Source: Svornostia abyssi (lineage in GTDB: Bacteria; Actinomycetota; Thermoleophilia; Solirubrobacterales; Solirubrobacteraceae). From it: a stretch of DNA of 64,000 nucleotides. This document shows positions 16,378-23,047 of this stretch, piece after piece. The notes under the pieces are model-generated. The model saw nothing but the letters and a program-made list of their open reading frames with translations. It was not told the DNA's origin and searched no databases. The position numbers were made by a program, and so were the translations under genes. Positions within the stretch are counted from its first letter, which is position 1. Each line of letters opens with the position of its first letter. Location of the stretch: assembly GCA_024666565.1 (NCBI GenBank), contig CP088295.1, forward strand, positions 4,836,001 through 4,900,000, written 5' to 3'.

Positions 16378-16761
16378 GTGACGCTGCGCCCACCCGCGGA
16401 CCGTGACGTACCCGGCCTCGACGACGTCGTCGGGTCCATCGGCGTGCGCGACGCCTCCAGCGTCGCGGGTTCCGCCGGCGTCGCCCGATCGACAGGCGTG
16501 CTCGGATCCGCCGCGGTGTATCGCGGACTGGCCGTGGCAACGAGCGTCGGCGTTGCTGCGGCCGCCGCGGTCGTCGGCAGCGCGGGCGTGGCGTTCAGCG
16601 CCGGGGTCGTCGGCTCGACGGCGATCGTGGCCGGGCTGGGCAACGTCGGCTGCGCCTCGTGCGTCGGCTGCGTGGGATGCGTGAACTGCCGGGGCTGCAT
16701 CGGCTGCGTGGGATGCGTCGGTCTGACCGGCGCGGTTGGTCGCGTCGGCGAGCGCGCCTGA
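16378..16761 (+). CDS. Hexapeptide-repeat protein with CxxC array
   Basis: This protein of about 127 residues consists almost wholly of 6-residue units of the form V-G-S-A-G-x. A Val or Ile recurs every six residues thirteen times in a row. The last units replace small residues by cysteine, giving eight cysteines each exactly three residues apart (VGCASCVGCVGC, then VNCRGCIGCVGC). The pattern predicts a left-handed beta-helix-like solenoid with a cysteine ladder that could bind metal or form disulfides. GTG 16378 lies eight bases behind a TACCGT box, which supports expression from this strand. I recognise no named family; a GTG at 16333 would add 15 residues. Confidence 0.6.
   Translation: MTLRPPADRDVPGLDDVVGSIGVRDASSVAGSAGVARSTGVLGSAAVYRGLAVATSVGVAAAAAVVGSAGVAFSAGVVGSTAIVAGLGNVGCASCVGCVGCVNCRGCIGCVGCVGLTGAVGRVGERA
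16408..16749 (+). repeat. About nineteen 18-bp units coding for hexapeptides
   Basis: An 18-base period is visible throughout. Within it the 18-base string CGGCTGCGTGGGATGCGT occurs twice in the cysteine section. The hexad register does not slip. Confidence 0.65.
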
Positions 16762-16794
16762 CGGCGGGCACGAGGAGACGTCGGCGGTGATCCG

Positions 16795-16813
16795 GCCGCC
16801 CCGCCGGGGCGGC
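16795..16813. terminator. Hairpin between convergent genes
   Basis: GCCGCCCC (16795-16802) pairs with GGGGCGGC (16806-16813) over a 3-base loop. It lies between the stops of the hexapeptide gene and the convergent TetR gene and can serve both strands. Confidence 0.45.
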
Positions 16814-16822
16814 GGACCCGAC

Positions 16823-17440
16823 TCAGCCGAACAGCACCGGCGCGAGCAGCTCACGCGCCACCGCGCGCAGCCGTTCGGGATCGTCGAGGTCCAGCGACGT
16901 CGCGGGGAGCAGGGCGAAGCTCGTCGTCACGCGCGTGAGGATCTCGGCGGCCTGATCGGCGTCGACATCCCGCACCTCGCCGAGCCGCTGCGCCACGCGG
17001 ATGCGCTTGGCGAGGAACCCGCGCGCCAGCTCGAACAGTCCGTCGTCGAGCGCCTGCAGCAGGGTCTGGCGCTCGACGAGCACCAGGCGACGCAAGAGCG
17101 GATGCGAGCGCAGCAGCCCGATGCTCACCACGAAGCCCTCGGCGAACTGATCGACCACGGGCGCCGACGGGTCGCTCGCCACCGCAAGCTCGGCCAGGCA
17201 CCGCCGCGCCTCGCGGGTGGAGAGCGCATCGACCAGCGCCTCGCGGTCGCCGAAGCGGCGGTAGACCGTCGCCCGGCCCACGCCCGCCGCCCGCGCGACG
17301 TCCTCCATCGTGAGGTGGCGGAGCCCCGACGCCGCCGCCAGCTCAAGGGCCGCGTCGAGGATGCGCTCGCTCGCCGGGTCGTCCGGCACCACGTCGCGCG
17401 GGTCCAGCGCCCGCGCGACCAGCGGCGGCAGCGCCGTCAT
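16823..17440 (-). CDS. TetR family transcriptional regulator
   Basis: This is a 205-residue regulator. The helix-turn-helix is at about residues 25-70 (RILDAALELAAASGLRHLTM, then GVGRATVYRRFGDREALVDA), followed by a helical effector domain. Its start overlaps the stop of the DUF2236 oxygenase gene by four bases (ATGA), so it is the downstream, translationally coupled gene of that pair. It most likely controls the oxygenase operon. Confidence 0.87.
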   Translation of the reverse strand: MTALPPLVARALDPRDVVPDDPASERILDAALELAAASGLRHLTMEDVARAAGVGRATVYRRFGDREALVDALSTREARRCLAELAVASDPSAPVVDQFAEGFVVSIGLLRSHPLLRRLVLVERQTLLQALDDGLFELARGFLAKRIRVAQRLGEVRDVDADQAAEILTRVTTSFALLPATSLDLDDPERLRAVARELLAPVLFG

Positions 17441-18384
17441 GCGCTGGCGACGAGGTGGGGCGAAGTCTCCAGTGAGGCGGTCTTCCCGGCCGCGATCGCC
17501 TCCCCGCGACGAGCCGCATAGCCGGGCCCGGTGCACTTCAGCGAGGCGGGCATCACAGGAGTCGCCGCCCGCGCGAGCATCCCGTTGAACTGGAACTCCG
17601 CCTCCTCGGCACGCGACCAGGAGAACCCCAGGCGCTTGCGCAGCAGCGGCGACATCATCCCCACCGTGTTCAGCCGCGTGCCGTGCACGATGAGGCGCCG
17701 CAGCAGCTCGGGGCCCGGCCCGGGGAGCTCGCGGATGCGCCGCGGCAGGATCGGGTTCTCCATGGACTCCCACACCTCGTCGAGGCACACGCTGTGCTCG
17801 AGGCGGCCGAAGAGCATCTCGTCGCGGTAGGACTCGAAGCCCACCCACGTCTCGGGCAGGTCGCGCCAGCGGATGCCGAGGAACCGGCCGATGCGCCGCC
17901 ATTCGGCCCAGAAGTCCTCCCGTTCGCCCTCGGTGAAGCGGATGCCGAAATGCTCGTGGCCCTTCACGATCGCCTCCGCGCCCGTGGCGTGCACCCAGGC
18001 GTAGGCCTCGGGCTCCAGCGCGTGGTAGCGCTCGCCGTCGTCGCGCACACCCTTGACGTGCTTGTGCAGATCACGGACGGCCTTGCCCATCCGCGCCGCG
18101 CCCTCGGGGCCGCCGTAGATGATCTGGTTCGTGAAGTCCGACGTGCGCTGGAAGCGCCCGATCGGGTCCTCGCGGTACTGCGAGAGCTGGCTGACGCCGG
18201 CACCAACCGTCGGGTGAGCGACCTGCAGCGCGAGTGCGTAGCCCGCCGCGGCGAAGACGCGGATGTCACTGCCGCGCCGCCAGGACAACGAGGTCTCGTC
18301 GACGGCCAGGGCCGCCCAGTCGTCCTCCGGAGGCAGGACGCGCCCGCGCGGCGGTTGAGACATCGGAGTCGGTGTTTGTCTCAT
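17437..18384 (-). CDS. MpaB-like oxygenase family protein (DUF2236)
   Basis: This protein of about 315 residues has the DUF2236 signature: RVFAAAGYALALQVAHPTVG, then SQYREDPIGRFQRTSDFTNQ, YAWVHATGAEAIV and the C-terminal LKRLGFSW-like region. The family is related to latex-clearing protein and fungal MpaB, heme-dependent oxygenases, but the chemistry of bacterial members is mostly untested. A TAGCGT box lies seven bases before ATG 18384, pointing to a leaderless message; ATG 18363 is an alternative. It is coupled to a TetR gene. A second, diverged copy is also next to a TetR gene at 32233-33144. Confidence 0.83.
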   Translation of the reverse strand: MRQTPTPMSQPPRGRVLPPEDDWAALAVDETSLSWRRGSDIRVFAAAGYALALQVAHPTVGAGVSQLSQYREDPIGRFQRTSDFTNQIIYGGPEGAARMGKAVRDLHKHVKGVRDDGERYHALEPEAYAWVHATGAEAIVKGHEHFGIRFTEGEREDFWAEWRRIGRFLGIRWRDLPETWVGFESYRDEMLFGRLEHSVCLDEVWESMENPILPRRIRELPGPGPELLRRLIVHGTRLNTVGMMSPLLRKRLGFSWSRAEEAEFQFNGMLARAATPVMPASLKCTGPGYAARRGEAIAAGKTASLETSPHLVASA

Positions 18385-18471
18385 GCGCGTCACGCTACGC
18401 CCGCACGGACACCGCCGGCGTGGCCTGTGACGACCCCGTCTCCCGCCGCGCGGGTGCCCGGGGCACACCGC

Positions 18472-19446
18472 TCAGCGCGGAGCGGCGGCGCGCAGCGTGC
18501 CGTCGAAATCGCTGCGCGCGATCGGGCCGATGCACGGCGACGTGGCGCCCGCATCGAGGTAGCGCTGCAGGCCCGCGCGGACCGCGTCCTCGTCGCCGAT
18601 GGCGCACAGCGCGTCGAGGAACGCCGTGGCGATGCCCGCCCCCATGGCGGCCGGGTCTCCCGCCGCGGCACCCGCGTCGTACGCCGCGATCGAGTCGCCG
18701 AAGCCCGAGCGCTCGATCATCGCCCGGTAGAACGGCAGGCCGAAGTACGGCAGCAGGTCGCGGCGCATCGCCGCGTGCGCTTCCGCGGAATCGTCGACGA
18801 GCGCACCCGGGACCGCCGCGACGATGTCGAACCCGTCGAGGCTCTTGCCGACCGCCTCGCGCCCTGCCCGCACCTCCGGCACCACGACGTCGCGGATGTA
18901 GGCCGGGTTGCACAGCCAGAGGATCACGCCGTCGGCCATCTCGCCCGCGGCGCGCAGCATCTTCGGCGACAGGCCCGCGACGTAGATCGGCAGGTCCGGG
19001 TACGGCCCGACGCCGGACAGCGGCATCATCGTCTTCCACTTCACCGTGTCCTGCGGGATCTCGGTGCCGGACACGATCGCGCGGACCAGCGAGAGGTACT
19101 CCCGCATCTCGGCGATCGGCTTGTCGATCGTCTGGCCGTGCCAGCCCTCGACCACCGGCCGGTGCGACACGCCGAGGCCCAGCGTGAGCCGCTCGCCCGA
19201 CAGCTCGGCGAGCGTGGCCGCCGTCTGGGCCATCGTCGCGGGCGTGCGCGTGTAGATCGGCACGACGCCGGTGCCGACCCGGATCCGCGAGGTCGCCAGC
19301 GCGTAGGCGGCGAGCACGGTCAGCGAATCCCGGCCGTTGATGTGCGTCGTGTAGACGGACTCGAAGCCGAGCTCCTCGGCGAGTCGTACGCGCTCGACCG
19401 CCTGGTCGAGCGACTTTCCGGGGGAGACGAAGCAGCCGAGCGCCAT
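18472..19446 (-). CDS. F420-dependent LLM-class oxidoreductase
   Basis: This is a 324-residue luciferase-like TIM-barrel protein (MALGCFVSPGKSLDQAVERV, RVGTGVVPIYTRTPATMAQT, LGLGVSHRPVVEGWHG, PIYVAGLSPKMLRAAGEMAD). The GVSHRPVVEGWHG and TRTPATMAQTA segments are those of F420-using mycobacterial enzymes such as the N5,N10-methylene-H4MPT reductase-like group. The substrate is not predictable. A TAGGCT box eight bases upstream indicates leaderless transcription. Confidence 0.87.
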   Translation of the reverse strand: MALGCFVSPGKSLDQAVERVRLAEELGFESVYTTHINGRDSLTVLAAYALATSRIRVGTGVVPIYTRTPATMAQTAATLAELSGERLTLGLGVSHRPVVEGWHGQTIDKPIAEMREYLSLVRAIVSGTEIPQDTVKWKTMMPLSGVGPYPDLPIYVAGLSPKMLRAAGEMADGVILWLCNPAYIRDVVVPEVRAGREAVGKSLDGFDIVAAVPGALVDDSAEAHAAMRRDLLPYFGLPFYRAMIERSGFGDSIAAYDAGAAAGDPAAMGAGIATAFLDALCAIGDEDAVRAGLQRYLDAGATSPCIGPIARSDFDGTLRAAAPR

Positions 19447-19521
19447 GAGACGCGAGCCTACGTCAGATCGAAGACGGCCGGGACCGGCGGGGGGACGCCG
19501 ATCCCGGCCGTGCGGGGGGAA

Positions 19522-20373
19522 CTACGAGGTGACCTTCTCCTCAGCCGGGGCCTGCTGGGCGTCCTCGCTCTGGGAGTCCGCAGCGCGGGGCTTGCGGCGC
19601 TCGACGCGCTCGCACGAGCCGTTGGGGTTCGCCTCGGTCGCGTCGGTGATCACGTCGACCTCGTCGAGGAAGGCGCGGTCGTTGCCGTCGCCGCAGGTGA
19701 TGCGGTCGGCCTCGCCGTCGCGGGTGCGGAAGCGGTCGTTGCCGTTGCCGCCGTCGAGCGTGTCGCCGGTGGTGTCGCCGACGCCCGAGACATCCGTGCG
19801 GGCGAGCGCCCACAGCGTGTCGTTGCCGTCGCCGCCGTTGGACGTGTCGACGCCGACGTTCGCGAAGATCACGTCGTTGCCCGGGCCGCCGTTCTGGACG
19901 TCGTCGCCGGTGCCGCCGCTCATGCGGTCGTTGCCGTTCTCGCCGTCGGACGTGTCGTTGCCGCTGCCGCCGTGGATGCGGTCGCGCGAGTCGCCGCCCT
20001 TCAGCGTGTCGTTGCCGGCGGCGCCGTAGATGCGGTCGAGCGACGTGCGGTCGCCCGTGTTGTTCGCATCACCGGTGACGTTGTCGTCGCCCGGGCCGCC
20101 GTTGAGCAGGTCGTTGCCCTGCACCCCGCGGATCGTGTCGTTGCCCTGCATGCCGAAGACGCGGTCGTTGCCGAGGCCGCCGTCGAGCTGGTCGTCGCCG
20201 GCGCGGCCGAAGATGCGGTCGTTGCCGCCGTTGCCGTTGATGACGTCAGCGACGTTGGTGCCGCGCAGGCGCTCGTTGCCCGGTCCACCGTCGATCGTCG
20301 CGGCGAACGCGACGGCGGGGATGAGGGCGAGTGCGGCTGCTGCGGCGGTGGTCGTGGTGCGTACGTGCTTCAC
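19522..20373 (-). CDS. Exported calcium-binding RTX-like repeat protein
   Basis: This 283-residue protein starts at GTG 20373 behind an AGGAGG ribosome-binding site and has a signal peptide (KHVRTTTTAAAAALALIPAV, cleavage near AFAA). Residues 30-200 are nearly continuous GGxGNDxxxG nonapeptides, predicted to form a calcium beta-roll. A short cysteine-containing tail follows (ITCGDGNDRAF, GSCERVERRKP) and then an Ala/Gln/Glu-rich end. It is divergent from the calcium-repeat/two-component operon at 20531 and shares its operator region. Confidence 0.85.
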   Translation of the reverse strand: MKHVRTTTTAAAAALALIPAVAFAATIDGGPGNERLRGTNVADVINGNGGNDRIFGRAGDDQLDGGLGNDRVFGMQGNDTIRGVQGNDLLNGGPGDDNVTGDANNTGDRTSLDRIYGAAGNDTLKGGDSRDRIHGGSGNDTSDGENGNDRMSGGTGDDVQNGGPGNDVIFANVGVDTSNGGDGNDTLWALARTDVSGVGDTTGDTLDGGNGNDRFRTRDGEADRITCGDGNDRAFLDEVDVITDATEANPNGSCERVERRKPRAADSQSEDAQQAPAEEKVTS

Positions 20374-20441
20374 GGGACTCCTCCTGGGTTCCGGGGTGCC
20401 AGACGGAGATAACTCGCCTGCGGACCCGAGCACCAGCGCCT

Positions 20442-20480
20442 CTCACGATGTCCTCACGCTCTGTGAGAGAACTGTGAGAG
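20442..20480. promoter_or_regulatory. Symmetric four-box operator in the divergent promoter
   Basis: CTCAC occurs at 20442-20446 and 20453-20457; its complement GTGAG occurs at 20463-20467 and 20474-20478. Start-to-start spacings are 11, 10 and 11 bases, one helical turn each, so two tandem half-site pairs face each other. Tandem 11-bp-spaced repeats are how OmpR-family regulators bind. The site lies between the divergent calcium-repeat genes and probably belongs to the response regulator at 20985. Confidence 0.6.
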
Positions 20481-20530
20481 GACGTCCGCCGCCGGGTCAT
20501 ACACGCCGCGTGCTGCGTCATCCTGCAGGC

Positions 20531-20992
20531 ATGTCCCGTCGTGCTTGTGTCGCCATCGTTCTCGCCGTGCTCGCGGTTCCCGGTGGCACGGCGCTGGCCG
20601 ACACCTTCCGCGGCACGCGCGGCGACGACACCATCGTGGGCACCGCCGGCCCGGACACCATCAACGGGCTGCGCGGCAACGACAACCTCTACGGTCGCGC
20701 GGGCGCCGACCGCGTCAACGGCGGCCCCGGAAACGACCTGGTCTCCGGCGACGTGGGCAACGACCGCCTGAACGGCGGGATCGGCGACGACACGCTCCTC
20801 GGCGGCGCCGGCAAGGACGTCATCACCGGCGGCCCCGGCGCGGACGTCATCGCCGGCGGCAACGGCAACGACCAGATCACCACCCGTGACGGGCAGCCCG
20901 ACCGCATCACGTGCGGCCCCGGCCGCGACCGTGTCACCGCAGACGACGCCGACGACGTCGCCCGCGACTGCGAGGTCGTGCGCCGTGGCTGA
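20531..20992 (+). CDS. Small exported calcium-binding RTX-like repeat protein
   Basis: This 153-residue protein has a signal peptide (MSRRACVAIVLAVLAVPGGT, cleavage after ALA). It has about ten GGxGNDxxxG nonapeptides (NGGPGNDLVSGDVGNDRLNG region) and a cysteine-containing end (ITCGPGRDRVTA, VARDCEVV). Its end overlaps the GTG start of the response regulator by eight bases, so it is the first gene of the two-component operon. Such an arrangement suggests that the exported protein is either the input or a target of the sensor. Confidence 0.82.
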   Translation: MSRRACVAIVLAVLAVPGGTALADTFRGTRGDDTIVGTAGPDTINGLRGNDNLYGRAGADRVNGGPGNDLVSGDVGNDRLNGGIGDDTLLGGAGKDVITGGPGADVIAGGNGNDQITTRDGQPDRITCGPGRDRVTADDADDVARDCEVVRRG

Positions 20993-21671
20993 CGCCGCCC
21001 GCCCCGTCGTCCTGCTCGTGGACGACGACGCGGCGATCCGGCGCACCGTGGCGGCGAGCCTGGAGCTCGAAGGGTTCAGCGTGGTCCCCGCCTCGGGTGG
21101 GCGCGCGGCGCTGGAGGCCGCGACGCGCATGAAGCCCGACCTCATGCTGCTCGACCTCAACATGCCCGACCTCGACGGCCTCGAGGTGCTCAAGCGTCTG
21201 CGCGCCGAGGGCGATCAGGTGCCCGTGTGCGTGCTGTCCGCGCGCGACGAGGTCGAGGACCGCGTGCTCGGGCTGGAGAGCGGCGCCGACGACTACGTCG
21301 TCAAGCCGTTCGCGATCGAGGAGATCACCGCCCGGCTGCATGCCCTGCTGCGCCGCCGCCCTCCCGCCCAGGACGAGCCGCTCGCCGTCGGCGACCTGCG
21401 CCTCGACCCCAGAGCGCGCAGCGCCCACCGCGGCGACCGCGAACTCGAGCTCACGCGCCGCGAGTTCGACCTGCTCCACCTCTTCCTGCGCCACCCCGGC
21501 GACGTGCTCGACCGCCGGCAGCTGCTGGAAGAGGTGTGGGGCTACACGTTCGACCCCCAGACGAACGTCGCCGACGTCTTCGTCGGCTACCTGCGGCGCA
21601 AGCTCGAGTCCGACGGCGAGCCGCGCGTGATCCACACCGTGCGCGGCGTCGGCTTCGTCCTGCGAGGCTGA
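20985..21671 (+). CDS. OmpR-family response regulator (MprA/PrrA-like)
   Basis: This is a 228-residue regulator. The receiver domain has acidic residues in LLVDDD, phosphoacceptor Asp57 in LLDLNMPD, and lysine in DDYVVKPFAI. A winged helix at residues 130-225 ends in the typical TVRGVGFVLRG. GTG 20985 overlaps the preceding calcium-repeat gene, and the kinase gene begins five bases after the stop. It resembles actinobacterial envelope-stress regulators of the MprA type. The four GTGAG boxes upstream of the operon are a good candidate binding site. Confidence 0.92.
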   Translation: MADAARPVVLLVDDDAAIRRTVAASLELEGFSVVPASGGRAALEAATRMKPDLMLLDLNMPDLDGLEVLKRLRAEGDQVPVCVLSARDEVEDRVLGLESGADDYVVKPFAIEEITARLHALLRRRPPAQDEPLAVGDLRLDPRARSAHRGDRELELTRREFDLLHLFLRHPGDVLDRRQLLEEVWGYTFDPQTNVADVFVGYLRRKLESDGEPRVIHTVRGVGFVLRG

Positions 21672-21676
21672 CCGCC

Positions 21677-23044
21677 ATGCACAGCCTGCGCGGGCGTCTC
21701 ACGCTCGGGGTCCTGGTCGTCCTCGCCGTGGTGCTCGCCGCCGCGGGCGCCCTCGCGTCCCGGTACGTCGTGAACTCCGAGCGCGACGCCTTCGACGACC
21801 GCCTGCGCCGCACCGCCGAGCTGTCTCGCGCCACCGCGCTCGCCGCCGTCCAGGAGGAGATCCCGGGCAACGACCGCCGGCTCGACGCGGTCCTCACCGC
21901 CACGCGGACGTCGCTGCGCCTGCTGCTCGGCGAGACCGTCCTGCTCGATACGGGCGCGCCGCCCCCGCGCTCGCGCCCGCTGCCGCTCGGCCTGCGGACG
22001 TTCAGCGCCGGCGGAGACGACTACCGCGCCTACGTCAGCGAGCTGCGCGACCCGAACCTCGGCGGCCTCGCCCGCCTGGAGATCGTGTCGAGCCTCGAGG
22101 CGCTGGAGGAACGCGAGCGCGAGCTGCAGCAGCGCCTGCTCGTCCTCGGCCTCCTCACGCTCCTCGCCGCCGGGATCGGCGTGTGGTTCACCGCCGACCG
22201 GCTGCTGCGCCCGCTCGCGCGGCTGCGCGCGTTCGCCTCGCGGGTCGCCCACCAGGATGACCTCGCGCAGCGCGCGCCCACCGACGACGGCGCGAAGGAG
22301 CTGCGGTCGCTGGCGGAGAGCTTCAACGCGATGCTCGCGCGGCTCGGCACGTCGGCCGCCGACCGCGAGCGCGCACTGGACGCCACCCGGCGTTTCGCCG
22401 CCGACGCCGGCCACGAGCTGCGCACGCCGCTCACGAGCGTGCAGGCGACCCTCTCCGCGCTCGAGCGCCACCCGGAGCTGCCACCCGAACGGCGGACCGA
22501 GATGGCCCGGGATGCGCTGGCCGAGCAGCGCCGGATGGTCGACCTCCTCGACGGGCTGCAGGCCCTCGCGCGCGGCGATGCCACCGGGCTCGAGCGGCGC
22601 GACGTCGACCTCGCCGACTGCGTCGACGGGGTGCTCGCCGCCGTGCGCGAGCGCCATCCCGGCCTGGAGGTCGGCGTCACGCTCCCCGACGAGCCGGTCG
22701 TGGTCTCCGGGTGGGAGCCCGGGCTGCGGATGCTGGTGGAGAACCTCGTCGAGAACGCGATCCGCCACGGGCGCGACGGCGGGCGCGTGGCGGTCAGCCT
22801 GACGACCGGCCCGGGCGGCCCGGTGCTGCGCGTCGACGACGACGGCCCCGGGATCGCCGCCGAGGACCGCGAGCGGATCTTCGCCCCCTTCGCGCGCGTG
22901 GAGGGAACGGACCGGCCGGGCTCGGGGCTCGGCCTGGCCCTCGTCGCCCAGCAGGCCCGCCACCACGACGCGACGGTGGAGGTCGGTGAGGCGCCGCTCG
23001 GCGGGGCGCGCTTCGAGGTGCGCTTCGCCCCGCCGAACCCGTAG
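21677..23044 (+). CDS. Sensor histidine kinase (MprB-like)
   Basis: This is a 455-residue membrane kinase. TM1 is at about residues 9-31, followed by an extracytoplasmic sensor of about 120 residues and TM2 near 155-177 (LVLGLLTLLAAGIGVWF). A HAMP domain follows, then the dimerisation box with phosphorylated His246 in DAGHELRTPLTS, the N box (ENLVENAIRHG) and the G boxes (VDDDGPGIA, GSGLGLALV). It is the cognate partner of the regulator encoded five bases upstream. The periplasmic domain matches nothing I can name; the association with calcium-repeat proteins suggests an envelope or calcium signal. Confidence 0.92.
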   Translation: MHSLRGRLTLGVLVVLAVVLAAAGALASRYVVNSERDAFDDRLRRTAELSRATALAAVQEEIPGNDRRLDAVLTATRTSLRLLLGETVLLDTGAPPPRSRPLPLGLRTFSAGGDDYRAYVSELRDPNLGGLARLEIVSSLEALEERERELQQRLLVLGLLTLLAAGIGVWFTADRLLRPLARLRAFASRVAHQDDLAQRAPTDDGAKELRSLAESFNAMLARLGTSAADRERALDATRRFAADAGHELRTPLTSVQATLSALERHPELPPERRTEMARDALAEQRRMVDLLDGLQALARGDATGLERRDVDLADCVDGVLAAVRERHPGLEVGVTLPDEPVVVSGWEPGLRMLVENLVENAIRHGRDGGRVAVSLTTGPGGPVLRVDDDGPGIAAEDRERIFAPFARVEGTDRPGSGLGLALVAQQARHHDATVEVGEAPLGGARFEVRFAPPNP

Positions 23045-23047
23045 CGC

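Noticed and set aside
16284..16700. Pro/Thr-rich N-terminal extension of the 15585-16283 hydrolase
   Set aside because: It is the reverse reading of the 18-bp repeats of the hexapeptide gene; the hydrolase has its own ATG with a ribosome-binding site at 16283.
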